From assembly GCF_003385235.1 (NCBI RefSeq), contig NZ_PQIA01000006.1, forward strand, positions 50,507-114,506: a DNA stretch of 64,000 bases, read 5' to 3'. Source of the DNA: Amycolatopsis circi (GTDB lineage Bacteria > Actinomycetota > Actinomycetes > Mycobacteriales > Pseudonocardiaceae). Below, piece by piece: positions 31,885 to 41,674 of this stretch. The notes under the pieces are model-generated. The model did no database searches. It was not told the DNA's origin and worked only from the letters and a program-made list of their open reading frames with translations. Both the position numbers and the translations under genes were made by a program. The stretch's first letter is position 1, and every line of letters starts with the position of its first letter.

Positions 31885-33318
31885 GTGTCTCCGCCCGTCA
31901 CGCTGGACGTCGCGGTCGTCGGCTCGGGGCCGAACGGCTTGGCCGCGGCCGTCGTGCTCGCGCGGGCCGGGCTGTCGGTCGAGGTGTACGAGGCGGCGGC
32001 CGAGCCGGGCGGAGGGGCGCGGTCGAAGCGGTTGTTCGACTCCGACGTTATCCATGACATCTGCTCGGCGGTCCATCCGATGGCCGCGGCCTCGCCGTTT
32101 CTGCGGCAGTTCGATCTCGACCTCTGTCATCCCGAAATCCCGTACGCGCAGCCGATCGACGAGAAGACCACTGCCATCGCGTACCCGGATCTCGAGCGCA
32201 CCTGTGCGCGGCTAGGAAGCGACGGTGCGAGGTGGCGGCGCTTCATGACGCCACTGATCGAGCACAGCACGGAGATCACCGACGTCCTCCTCGGCGACCT
32301 CCGCCACCCACCGCGTCCGCGTTCGGCCGCGTACATCGCGACGCGCGCTCTCGCGGCGACAGTGAATTCCTTCACGGGCAAGGAAGCAGCGGCGCTCATA
32401 GCTGGGATCGAGGCGCACGCGCTTGGCAAGCTGCCCTCACTCATCGGCGGCGGTATCGCGGTACTGCTGAGCCACCTCGCGCACACCACAGGTTGGCCGA
32501 TTCCCCGCGGCGGTTCGCAACGCATCACTGACGCCCTCGTCGCGGACATCGAGGCACACGGTGGTCGCGTACGCACCAACGCGCGCGTCACCGACGTACG
32601 CGAGTTGGCGCACGCGCGCGCCGTGCTGCTGGACTTAGCGCCCAAAGGCGTACTGGACCTAGCCGGGCCACTCCTGCCGACGCCGTACCGCAGAGCGCTG
32701 GAGAAAGTCCGTTACGGACCGGCGGCGGCGAAGGTCGACTTCCTGGTCTCCGAGGCAATCCCCTGGCGCGAAAACGAACTCGCCCAAGCCGGAACTGTCC
32801 ATATCGGAGGGACAAGAGCCGAGGTGCACGCGGCGGAAAACGCGGTAGCTGCCGGGAAGCGGGCAAGGGACCCGTTCGTCCTCCTCTCCCAGCCGATGGC
32901 CGCCGACCCGTCCCGCGGTCTCCCCGATAAGCAGCCGATCTGGGCGTATGCCCATGTCCCGCACGGAGATCCGCTCGATCCGACGGCCGCGATCATCCGC
33001 CGCATCGAACGCTTCGCGCCCGGCTTCCGCGACACGATCCTCGCCTCGCGCGCGATCCCAGCGAGCGATTTCGAGGCGTACAACGCCAATTACGTCGGCG
33101 GCGACATCGCTGCTGCTGCGGTCACCATGCGCCAGGTGCTGGGTCGGCCGGTCCTGCGCTGGGACCCGTACCGGACTCCGTTGCGCGGCGTCTACCTGTG
33201 CTCGGCCGCGACGCCACCCGGTCCGGGCGTGCACGGAATGGCTGGTCAGCACGCCGCGGAACGCGTGCTGCGCAACGAATTCGGCTACCGTCCCGGCCGG
33301 ACCAATCCGGTTTCGTAA
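31885..33318 (+). CDS. FAD-dependent oxidoreductase, phytoene-desaturase-like
   Basis: 477-residue flavoprotein. The N-terminal dinucleotide-binding motif is VAVVGSGPNGLAAAVVLARA followed by VEVYEAAAEPGGGARS. The C-terminal FAD motif is VYLCSAATPPGPGVHGMAGQ. The middle has no diagnostic active-site residues. Family members act on carotenoids or other isoprenoids, or are uncharacterised NAD(P)/FAD proteins; no carotenoid genes are adjacent. The GTG at 31,885 has TACGAT six bases upstream and no Shine-Dalgarno, so a leaderless transcript is likely. Confidence 0.9.
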   Translation: MSPPVTLDVAVVGSGPNGLAAAVVLARAGLSVEVYEAAAEPGGGARSKRLFDSDVIHDICSAVHPMAAASPFLRQFDLDLCHPEIPYAQPIDEKTTAIAYPDLERTCARLGSDGARWRRFMTPLIEHSTEITDVLLGDLRHPPRPRSAAYIATRALAATVNSFTGKEAAALIAGIEAHALGKLPSLIGGGIAVLLSHLAHTTGWPIPRGGSQRITDALVADIEAHGGRVRTNARVTDVRELAHARAVLLDLAPKGVLDLAGPLLPTPYRRALEKVRYGPAAAKVDFLVSEAIPWRENELAQAGTVHIGGTRAEVHAAENAVAAGKRARDPFVLLSQPMAADPSRGLPDKQPIWAYAHVPHGDPLDPTAAIIRRIERFAPGFRDTILASRAIPASDFEAYNANYVGGDIAAAAVTMRQVLGRPVLRWDPYRTPLRGVYLCSAATPPGPGVHGMAGQHAAERVLRNEFGYRPGRTNPVS

Positions 33319-33829
33319 GCGACCACTACCGCCTGCGCCCGGCTCGTGGTGCGATGGCCGCAGCACGCTGAGCAGGCGGCGGAGTTCGTCCAGCGCCTCG
33401 GTGGTCGTGTCGAGCGCGCCGTGCAGGTTGGCCTGCGCGGAGATCACCGACAGGTGATGCGAGACGACGTCGTGCAGCTCGCGCGCGATGCGCAGCCGCT
33501 CTTCCACAGCCGCCAACTCGGCGCGTGCAAGGCGAGCCCGCGAAGGTGGACTGAGTGTCCAATGAGGACGCTCGCAAGACCCGCATCGCGCGCCCGAAGC
33601 TACCTTCCTGACCGGCGGTTTCCCAACTTCCTGCCGCAGTCGTGGCAGGCCGCCTACCGCCAGGATTTACCGGCGGCTGCGGCGAAGGGGGATTCCCAGG
33701 GAGGGAGCGAGCGGTTACGTTCGGTCCGAATGGTCATCCATTCCCGCTGTTCGGCGGAGAGCCGGGGGTGGGGAGGATGCCACGCCGGACGCGCGAAGTC
33801 GCAGCGGCGGCGCATCCGCAAGCTTTGTT
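33319..33829. other. Gap holding a kinase fragment and otherwise no gene
   Basis: Some 510 bases between the oxidoreductase and the epoxide hydrolase stop. It contains the decayed histidine-kinase piece at 33,349-33,558. The rest (33,559-33,829) shows no supported frame, RNA or repeat. Confidence 0.5.
33349..33558 (-). pseudogene. Remnant of a NarL-type sensor histidine kinase
   Basis: A minus-strand frame reads ARLARAELAAVEERLRIARE then LHDVVSHHLSVISAQ, the unmistakable phosphoacceptor region of a HisKA_3 kinase. Only about 20 residues later it reads EALDELRRLLSVLRP, which normally lies some 55 residues downstream of the His, so the dimerisation domain has an internal deletion. The membrane sensor and the ATP-binding domain are absent, and there is no partner regulator. 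Confidence 0.75.
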
Positions 33830-34870
33830 TCAGCCGCCCAGTTTGACCGCGCGGCGTAAGTCATCGGCGTAGTCCTCAGGCTGTTCCCATGCTGCGAAGT
33901 GGCCGCCGGCAGGGTGTTTCACGTAATCGCTGATGTTCAGGAACGCCTCGGCGTAGCTTCGCGGCTCCGGTTTGAGGTCGTGCGGGAACACGGAGAGCAC
34001 GGTGGGCGTCTCGATCCGGTCGGGGAGGGTGACGGGTTCGACGTAGGTGGCGAAAGAAGTGCCGATCGTGCCGGTGACCCAATAGGCGGTGACCCAGGTG
34101 AGAAGTTCGTCCGTAGTGAAGGCCGGACCGTCGGACCAGGACTCCAGTTTCTCGACGATCCACGCCGCGAGGCCGGCTGGCGAATCGCCGAGGGCGACGG
34201 CGAGCGTGTTCGGTCGCGTCGACTGCTCCGCGATGTACCCGCCTTCGGTCCGGAACCACTGCGCCGCTCGGCTGAGGTAGGCCGCCGCGTCGGGCGCGAG
34301 CTTCGCCGGGTCCGCGGTGAACGCGTGCTGCGGGGCGACGTTCGTGAGGTGCAGAGCAGCTACCCGGTCCGGGTGTTCGGCCGCGAGAAGTTCCGCGACG
34401 GTGCCGCCCACGTCGCCGCCGGACACCGTGTACCGCGAGTAGCCGAGTTCGTCGAGAGCGTCCGCGACGATTCCCGCGATCCGGTTGGCCGACATCCCCT
34501 GCATGGGCAGCGGAGCCGCGAACGGAAAGCCCGGCAGCGCGGGAACCACCACGTGCAGGTCCGTGAGCAACGGCAGGATGCGTTCGAAACGCAGCACCGA
34601 GTCCGGCCAGCCGTGCAACAGCACGATGACCGGGGCGTCGGGATCCGCGGACCGCTGGTGGATGACCCTCAGGTCGGCGTCTCCCGTCCGCACCGTCACC
34701 CAAGGGAACTCACCGATGCGGCGCTCGTGCTCGCCCCAGTCGTACCCGTTCGCCCAGCGTTCGAGCAGTTCGTCAAGGCGGGTACCGCTGATGCCGCGCG
34801 TCCCGTCGGCACTCCACGGCATCGTGACCCGCCGCGTCCGCTGGAGTCGTTCCCGCATCTCGTCGCTCAT
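33830..34870 (-). CDS. Epoxide hydrolase (EHN domain plus alpha/beta-hydrolase)
   Basis: 346 residues. The N-terminal epoxide-hydrolase domain contains RLDELLERWANGYDWGEHER. The hydrolase core has the oxyanion motif LLHGWPDSVLRF, the nucleophile elbow SGGDVGGTVAELLA (Asp nucleophile as in epoxide hydrolases) and the catalytic His in PAGGHFAAWEQPED. It turns epoxides into diols by way of an ester intermediate. The ATG at 34,870 lies at the edge of an operator and seven bases from a -10-like TACGCT. It is divergent from the TetR gene, which most likely represses it. Confidence 0.9.
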   Translation of the reverse strand: MSDEMRERLQRTRRVTMPWSADGTRGISGTRLDELLERWANGYDWGEHERRIGEFPWVTVRTGDADLRVIHQRSADPDAPVIVLLHGWPDSVLRFERILPLLTDLHVVVPALPGFPFAAPLPMQGMSANRIAGIVADALDELGYSRYTVSGGDVGGTVAELLAAEHPDRVAALHLTNVAPQHAFTADPAKLAPDAAAYLSRAAQWFRTEGGYIAEQSTRPNTLAVALGDSPAGLAAWIVEKLESWSDGPAFTTDELLTWVTAYWVTGTIGTSFATYVEPVTLPDRIETPTVLSVFPHDLKPEPRSYAEAFLNISDYVKHPAGGHFAAWEQPEDYADDLRRAVKLGG

Positions 34871-34908
34871 GTGTATCAGCGTACACATGATGTGTATGCT
34901 CGTACACA
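34870..34908. promoter_or_regulatory. Twin TetR operators overlapping both divergent starts
   Basis: Two 18-base boxes, 34,870-34,887 (TGTGTATCAGCGTACACA) and 34,891-34,908 (TGTGTATGCTCGTACACA), each a TGTGTA-N6-TACACA palindrome, 21 bases apart. Each overlaps one start codon by a base and contains the -10 hexamer (TACGCT on minus, TATGCT on plus) seven bases from that start. Confidence 0.85.
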
Positions 34909-35468
34909 TGACTGCTCGCGACGCGGCCGCCACCAGACAGCGAATCCTGGAGCACGCGCGACGCCAATTCGCCCAGCGCGGATACACCGCGATCACGGTC
35001 AAAGGCGTGGCCGACGCGGCCGGGGTGTCGCCGAACCTCATCACGCGTTACTTCGGCGGCAAGGACGGCCTTTTCTTAGCGGCGACCCAGGTGGAGATCC
35101 CGGTCTCCGACTCTTTCGACGGCGACCGTTCCGCACTGGGTTCACGCCTCGCGGCGAGCATCGTCCAGCGCTGGTTCGGTACCCCTGGGGAAGATCCGCT
35201 GCTCGTGCTGCAACGCGCGTCCGGCGAACGCCCGGAGGCGGCGGAGGCGCTGGCCGCCTTCCTCGACGCGAACTCGCTGGAGAAACTGCACCGCTACCTG
35301 CGCGACAGCGGCCTGGACGACGCGGACGCCCGCAGCCGAGCCGCGGCGATCGACGCCTTCGTGCTCGGCGTCTCGACCCGCCGCCGGGTCCTGCGTTCCG
35401 AACTCGGCGACCCCGCTGATCTCCAGGCCTGGCTGAGCACCACCATCCAACGCCTCGCCGACGGGTGA
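34908..35468 (+). CDS. TetR-family transcriptional repressor
   Basis: 186 residues. N-terminal DNA-binding domain: RQRILEHARRQFAQRGYTAI, VKGVADAAGVSPNLITRYFG, then GKDGLFLAA. The C-terminal ligand domain is helical and typical in length. The ATG at 34,908 overlaps the proximal operator; two in-frame ATG codons a few codons upstream are possible but lie inside the operator. It should repress itself and the divergent epoxide hydrolase. The last codons form half of a terminator hairpin. Confidence 0.93.
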   Translation: MTARDAAATRQRILEHARRQFAQRGYTAITVKGVADAAGVSPNLITRYFGGKDGLFLAATQVEIPVSDSFDGDRSALGSRLAASIVQRWFGTPGEDPLLVLQRASGERPEAAEALAAFLDANSLEKLHRYLRDSGLDDADARSRAAAIDAFVLGVSTRRRVLRSELGDPADLQAWLSTTIQRLADG

Positions 35469-35485
35469 GGCGTTGGATGGTGGTG
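35438..35485. terminator. Bidirectional hairpin between convergent TetR genes
   Basis: Perfect 19-bp stem, CACCACCATCCAACGCCTC with its complement, loop of ten bases. The left arm is coding sequence for the last residues of the upstream TetR (TTIQRL), the right arm lies in the 28-base gap before the convergent TetR gene. Confidence 0.85.
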
Positions 35486-35496
35486 AGGCCCTGCAT

Positions 35497-36066
35497 TCAG
35501 CCCAGATACGCGTCCAGCGTCACCGCCAACGCCGATTCCGGCGAAGGCGCGAAGCTCGCTCCAGCCAGTCCGCCCCACAGCCACAGTTGCGCGAGACCGT
35601 GCAACGCGGCCCACAGCGACGCTGCGACGAGCCGAGGATCTGTACCCGGACGCAGTCGGTCGTCGTCCGCTTCGGCACGGTCGAGACGTACTAGCTCCGC
35701 GAAGGTGTCGAAGACCGCGCTGCTGGCCGCGACAAGCCCCGGTTCCTCCGGGTCGATGAGGTCGCGACGGAACATCAGCTCGAACATGGCCGGGTTCGTA
35801 ACCGCGAAGTCGACGTACGCGTGACAGGCGGCCGTGACGCGCTCGCGCGGAGTGCCGTCGGGCAACTGTGCGCCCCGATGGAGCAGCTGTGTGAAGCCAA
35901 GCGTCGCTACGGCCGACAGCAGCTCCGCGCGTCCCGAGAAGTGGCGAAGCGGCGCACCGTGCGACACACCTGCCGCCTTCGCGATACCGCGCAACGTCAC
36001 GGCCTCGACACCGGAGCCGACGAGCAAGTCCGCTGCGGTGCGGATCAATCGCTGACGCGCGCTCAT
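35497..36066 (-). CDS. TetR-family transcriptional regulator
   Basis: 189 residues starting MSARQRLIRTAADLLVGSGV, with the helix-turn-helix VTLRGIAKAAGVSHGAPLRHF. The C-terminal domain has FVTNPAMFELMF-like helices (VDFAVTNPAMFELMFRRDLI), a WHG-type TetR domain. The ATG at 36,066 overlaps the stop of the SGNH hydrolase gene (ATGA), so the two are co-translated; the longer frame upstream is a shadow of that gene. It probably binds the twin boxes at 36,877-36,914. Confidence 0.92.
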   Translation of the reverse strand: MSARQRLIRTAADLLVGSGVEAVTLRGIAKAAGVSHGAPLRHFSGRAELLSAVATLGFTQLLHRGAQLPDGTPRERVTAACHAYVDFAVTNPAMFELMFRRDLIDPEEPGLVAASSAVFDTFAELVRLDRAEADDDRLRPGTDPRLVAASLWAALHGLAQLWLWGGLAGASFAPSPESALAVTLDAYLG

Positions 36067-36848
36067 ACCTGAGCTTCGGAGAAGGCCACGGGCAGCAGCT
36101 CCGGACGCTTCGGCAGGAAGCCGTCGCCAGGAGACCGGCCGATGAGCCGGTTTCGCAGCCGCGTGATCCCCACCGGCAGCACTTCCCGCCACAGCCAACG
36201 CAAGTCGGCGATCGCGCTGTCCGGGGTCGGAACGCCGGGCAACGGCTGGAGCCAACTGCCGTCGTGCGCGACGCCGAGCCGGTCGAGCACGTGCCCGGCG
36301 ACGCGCAGATGCCCGGCCTGCGACAGGTGCAGCCGGTCCGGCCCGAAGTAACGCGAATCGTGCGCGGCCTGGTCCGGCCACAGGTCGACGAGCTTCGCGC
36401 CGTAGCTGACCGAAGCTTCGCGGATGGCGTCGTTGAGCGCGGTGACCCGCGGCCGCATCCGCCCGCCCAGCGGCATGCGATGCGCGATGTCGCTCAGGGT
36501 GAAGGTGACGACGTTCGGCGCGATCTGCGTGCACTGCCGGATCGCGGTGTCCACGCGCCGCGCGACCGTGCGGGCGTCCCAGCCGCGGCTCATCACGTCG
36601 TTGCCGCCGCCGAACAACGCGATGAGATCCGGCTCGTGCCGCTCGGCCGTCGGAAGCTGCTCCGCGGCGATCTGGTCGAGCCGCCGTCCGCGAACGGCCA
36701 AATTGGCGTAACGGAACGCGGTTTCGTCGCGCGCGAGCCGCCCGGCGACGTAATCCGCCCAGCCGCGGTACTGGCTGTGATCCGGATAGGGATCGTCCAG
36801 CCCCTCCGCGCAGCTGTCGCCGACGGCGACGAACGTGTGGAAACCCAT
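36063..36848 (-). CDS. SGNH/GDSL hydrolase
   Basis: 261-residue esterase/lipase-type hydrolase without a signal peptide. Block I is FVAVGDSCAEGLDDPYPDH (catalytic Ser in GDS), block III ALFGGGNDVM (oxyanion Asn), and block V DRLHLSQAGHLRVAGHVLD (catalytic Asp and His). The C-terminal 60 residues (LRWLWREVLPVGITRLRNRL) form an extra helical part. It is first gene of a two-gene unit with the TetR gene. Confidence 0.93.
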   Translation of the reverse strand: MGFHTFVAVGDSCAEGLDDPYPDHSQYRGWADYVAGRLARDETAFRYANLAVRGRRLDQIAAEQLPTAERHEPDLIALFGGGNDVMSRGWDARTVARRVDTAIRQCTQIAPNVVTFTLSDIAHRMPLGGRMRPRVTALNDAIREASVSYGAKLVDLWPDQAAHDSRYFGPDRLHLSQAGHLRVAGHVLDRLGVAHDGSWLQPLPGVPTPDSAIADLRWLWREVLPVGITRLRNRLIGRSPGDGFLPKRPELLPVAFSEAQV

Positions 36849-37191
36849 TCCGCTCTCCGTAACCCCTGGTTCATCTTGTAGACATTGTCTATCAAAGTAT
36901 GTAGACGGTGTCTACCTCGGGTCGTCCTTCGAGCGACGAGGTAGGCGTTCTTGATCTCCGCGGCGAGATTCTCGGCGACCACGGGAAGCGGCTCGTGGTG
37001 ATCAGGCCAGCGGACCTCGCTGCTGATCACCGTGCTCCCGGCTCGCGCGCCCTCCGTGCCAAACTCGCGGAGGCGGCCCAGTTCGGATCTCCACGGAGAA
37101 ACCGCCGAGCAGGTCGGACAACTCGGTCGTCGACCGTTTGGCCTGCTGGCTGGACGTTCGCGCTTTCGCCTTCCAGGGAAACGGACTCGGC
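36849..37191. other. Regulatory intergenic stretch
   Basis: About 340 bases between divergent genes. The left third carries the twin boxes at 36,877-36,914. The remainder (36,915-37,191) has open frames on both strands, but none with a start, ribosome site and recognisable product; a decayed gene cannot be excluded. Confidence 0.5.
36877..36914. promoter_or_regulatory. Twin TetR-type operator boxes
   Basis: Two copies of TGTAGAC-NN-TGTCTA at 36,877-36,891 and 36,900-36,914, starts 23 bases apart. The second is a perfect GTAGAC-GGT-GTCTAC dyad. They lie 29-66 bases upstream of the SGNH hydrolase start and so fit autoregulation by the co-transcribed TetR protein. Confidence 0.65.
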
Positions 37192-38103
37192 ATGAAGATC
37201 TTGGTGGTGGGCGGCAGCGGCCTGTTGGGCCAGCACGTGCTCGATGAGCTGCGGAAACGCGGGCACGAGGCGACTGCGGTCGCGCGTACGGCACGTGAGG
37301 GAGTCGACCGGACGCTCGACGTCTCGAAGGCTTCGCACGACGAGTTGCGCGAAGCGCTCGATGGGCACGACGGCGTCGTCTTCGCTGGCGGCATGGACGA
37401 TCGTGCGGTCGGACGCGGACCGGTCGAGCCTCGGCTGCGCGCGGGCAACGTCGCACCTGTCGCCGCGTTGTTGCGCGCGGCGCGCGAAGCAGGCTGTACG
37501 CGGGCTGCGGTGCTTGGGTCGTATTACACGTACTTCGACCGCGTACGTCCGGAGTGGGGGTTGGCCGCGAAGCATCCGTACGTGCGCAGTCGACTGGAGC
37601 AGGCCCGCGTCGCGCGCGAGACGGCGGGGCCGGACTTGCCGGTGGCGGTGATCGAAGTGCCGTTTGTCTTCGGTGTCGCGGAGGGTCGGGTACCGCAGTG
37701 GTCGGTGCCGATCGTGAAGTGGGTCCACTCCAACTCGCCGCTCTTCGCGCCTCCCGGCGGGACGGCGGCGACGAGCGCGCGCGGGGTCGGAGTCGCGACG
37801 GTGGATGCGCTGGAGCGGGCGTCAGGCGCGGATATCCCGGTGGCGGAGGAAAATCTGCCGTGGACGGACATGTTCGCCCGACTGGCCGCGGCGGCGGGAC
37901 GCCCGCGCCGGGTGCGCTCGATGCCGTCCTGGCCGGTGCGCGGTGCGTTCAAGCTGGGCGGATTCCTCGACGGGCTGACCGGAAAGCAGCCGGGGTTGAC
38001 GGTGCAGCACATGGACGGGTTGTTGTTGCGGGAGTTGTATCTGGAGCTGAACTATCCGGCTCCGGTGGACGAGGCGATCCGGGAAACCGTTGCTGCGCGG
38101 TGA
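37192..38103 (+). CDS. NAD(P)-binding Rossmann-fold protein (atypical SDR)
   Basis: 303 residues starting MKILVVGGSGLLGQHVLDEL, with the extended-SDR cofactor loop GGSGLLGQ. LGSYYTYFDR and YVRSRLEQARVARE (YxxxR rather than YxxxK) take the place of the usual catalytic pair, and IEVPFVFG is the typical substrate-side strand. The C-terminal part is an all-helix extension. The ATG at 37,192 is chosen because the Rossmann strand begins there; the ribosome site is weak. Function unknown, probably nucleotide-sugar or NmrA/epimerase-like. Confidence 0.85.
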   Translation: MKILVVGGSGLLGQHVLDELRKRGHEATAVARTAREGVDRTLDVSKASHDELREALDGHDGVVFAGGMDDRAVGRGPVEPRLRAGNVAPVAALLRAAREAGCTRAAVLGSYYTYFDRVRPEWGLAAKHPYVRSRLEQARVARETAGPDLPVAVIEVPFVFGVAEGRVPQWSVPIVKWVHSNSPLFAPPGGTAATSARGVGVATVDALERASGADIPVAEENLPWTDMFARLAAAAGRPRRVRSMPSWPVRGAFKLGGFLDGLTGKQPGLTVQHMDGLLLRELYLELNYPAPVDEAIRETVAAR

Positions 38104-38106
38104 GAA

Positions 38107-39579
38107 TCAGCCCAGCCGGGCGCGGTGAGTCCGCACTGCGGCCAACCGCGGATCGGACGGTGAGAGCACTGCGGACAACGCGTCCAGAATGGCCAGATCG
38201 TCCGCGCCGCAGGAGGTTTCCCAGAACGACCACAACGTGTCCGGGTCCCCGCTGTTCAACGCCAGTTGCCGGACCTGCGCGCTGATCGACTCGCGTTCTT
38301 CCAGGATCGCGGGCGATTCCGACTCCGCGAGCAGCGGGCCCTGGAACGACCGGACCGCCGCCGCGGCGTCTCCGGTGCGCAGGGCAGCCTTGGTGCGCAG
38401 GAAATCCGCGTCCACGGTGGCTGCGAGGCGGTAAGGACGCGTCTGCAACACCCCGGTGCCGAGCTGGGTGCGCAACCGGTGGATCTCGGCGCGCACAGTC
38501 ACCGGGTTGCCAGCCTCGCCGTACAGCTGCAGCGCCAGCTTCTCCGCCGACAAACCGCGCGGCTGCAGCGCGAGCAGCGTCAGCAATTCGGCGTGCCGCA
38601 AGGTGAACGGGATGTCTCGACCGTCCACAATGGTCGATCCGGGACCGTCGGTGAGGTATTCGAGCGACAACCGGCGGCGGGTCGCGGAGCCGGAGGTGGC
38701 GATCCGCAGGAGATAGCCCTCGTCGAGCGGGTCGACAGTGGCGACCCGGCCGTCCGGCAGCGTCACCGTGCCGCCGCCTTTGCGTACCTCCACAGTGGAC
38801 GGAAGCGTGCACGCCTCGGCGGCTAGCACCCGTCCGCCCGCCGAAAGAAGCGCGCCGGGGCGGCCGCGCAACGACGCGAGGTGCGGCATGTTCGCCCGCC
38901 GCACCTTCTCGTCGCGGACCGCCAGCTGGGCTCGCAGCCGTCCCTCGGCCAGCTGCGCGGTGGCCGTGACCAGCGACAACATTGCCGGATGCACTGTGCG
39001 GAGCGGGCCGCTGACATCGATCGAACCGAGCAGCGCACCGGTGTCGGGGTCGCGCACGGGGGCCGCCGCGCAGGTCCACGTGTGATAGCGGCGTACGAGG
39101 TGTTCGGCGGAGTAGATCTGCACCGGCTGACCGGTCGCGAGCGTCGTGCCCATCGCGTTCGTGCCGATCGCCTCTTCGCTCCACCGGGTGCCCTCGGTGA
39201 GCGCGACCTGGTCCGCGCGCAGCAGTACGCCGGTCGCTCCCTCGCGCCACAGGATGAGCCCGTTCGCGTCGGTCACGATCATCATGTGCTCGGCGTCGTC
39301 GGCGATGCTCACCAGCATCTCGCGCAACAACGGCAGCACCGGGGCCAGCGGGTGCTCCGCGCGCAGGTCGGTGAGTTCGTTCGCCTCGAAGATCAGCGGG
39401 GCCTCACCGGCGTCCGGGTCGACGTGCGCGGCCAGTGAACGTTCCCACGAAGCCGACACCACGGAGCGCGGCGAGCGTGGCGCGGTGGATCCGGACAGCA
39501 CTGCTTCGCGGACATGCCGGAGCAGCCGCGCGTACGACTCCGGATCGCGCAGCAGATCGGGTTCGGGCAGCTCCGCCAC
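38107..39579 (-). CDS. GAF-domain transcriptional regulator
   Basis: 490 residues. After an N-terminal segment (residues 1-60) comes a GAF sensor region with LILWREGATGVLLRADQVAL, EEAIGTNAMGTTLATGQPVQ and RYHTWTCAAAPVRDPDTG, the form found in AcoR-type regulators. The C-terminal part has no sigma-54 AAA domain. Instead it has a winged-helix-like segment, FTLRHAELLTLLALQPRGLS through TVRAEIHRLRTQLG. The GTG at 39,579 is used. It is divergent from the aldehyde dehydrogenase, with a perfect palindrome between them, and is the probable activator of that gene. Confidence 0.88.
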   Translation of the reverse strand: MAELPEPDLLRDPESYARLLRHVREAVLSGSTAPRSPRSVVSASWERSLAAHVDPDAGEAPLIFEANELTDLRAEHPLAPVLPLLREMLVSIADDAEHMMIVTDANGLILWREGATGVLLRADQVALTEGTRWSEEAIGTNAMGTTLATGQPVQIYSAEHLVRRYHTWTCAAAPVRDPDTGALLGSIDVSGPLRTVHPAMLSLVTATAQLAEGRLRAQLAVRDEKVRRANMPHLASLRGRPGALLSAGGRVLAAEACTLPSTVEVRKGGGTVTLPDGRVATVDPLDEGYLLRIATSGSATRRRLSLEYLTDGPGSTIVDGRDIPFTLRHAELLTLLALQPRGLSAEKLALQLYGEAGNPVTVRAEIHRLRTQLGTGVLQTRPYRLAATVDADFLRTKAALRTGDAAAAVRSFQGPLLAESESPAILEERESISAQVRQLALNSGDPDTLWSFWETSCGADDLAILDALSAVLSPSDPRLAAVRTHRARLG

Positions 39580-39612
39580 GTGAATGAGAGTAGAGACCCT
39601 GGTCACAAGGCT

Positions 39613-39633
39613 GCAACGTTGGCGCAACGTTGC
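39613..39633. promoter_or_regulatory. Palindromic operator between GAF regulator and aldehyde dehydrogenase
   Basis: GCAACGTTG and CAACGTTGC separated by GCG: a perfect dyad, each arm itself containing CAACGTTG. It lies 33 bases from the regulator start and 52 from the dehydrogenase start. Confidence 0.7.
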
Positions 39634-39685
39634 CCGGCCTACGGTCGCCGCCGACCGTCACCGACCAGCAACGAGGCAGGGCAAG

Positions 39686-41208
<1,523 letters not shown>

Positions 41209-41209
<1 letters not shown>

Positions 41210-41580
41210 TGAGTGAGCGGGTCGACCTGACACCGGCCGCCGCCGACCTCCTGCGGCGGCTGGTGCCAGTGCACGGGCCGGTGATGTTCCACCAGTCCGG
41301 CGGATGCTGCGACGGCAGCGCCCCGATGTGTTACCCGGCAGGCGAATTCCGGGTCGGGACTCGCGATGTGCACCTGGGCGACCTGACGGTGGAGGGCATC
41401 GACACGGTGCCGGTGTGGATGTCCGGGCCGCAGTTCGAGTATTGGAAGCACACCCATCTGACCATCGACGTGGTGCCCGGGCGGGGGAGCGGGTTCTCTC
41501 TCGAAGCGCCCGAGGGGGTGCGGTTTCTGATTCGGTCTCGGTTGCTCAGCGATGAGGAGTCGGCGGAGCTGAACGGGTGA
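41209..41580 (+). CDS. DUF779-family protein
   Basis: 123-residue protein coupled to the aldehyde dehydrogenase (ATG at 41,209 overlaps its TGA). It has the Cys-rich MFHQSGGCCDGSAPMCYPAG, a candidate metal or redox site, then DVHLGDLTVEGIDTVPVWMS and EYWKHTHLTIDVVPGRGSGF. DUF779 proteins are regularly found next to ExaC-type aldehyde dehydrogenases. A helper role for the enzyme is plausible but unproven. Confidence 0.92.
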
Positions 41581-41674
41581 TTACGGTGCTCGGTGAGTTC
41601 GCCCGCTCACCGGGCACCGTCCGCTCGGCCGATCGAAAATCCTTGGCACTTTTGTTTGCGGCGACGCGGACGAG

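Noticed and set aside
32659..33516. 285-codon minus frame starting with a histidine-kinase-like segment
   Set aside because: The first 56 codons are a kinase remnant, but the rest is antisense to the FAD oxidoreductase and not protein-like.
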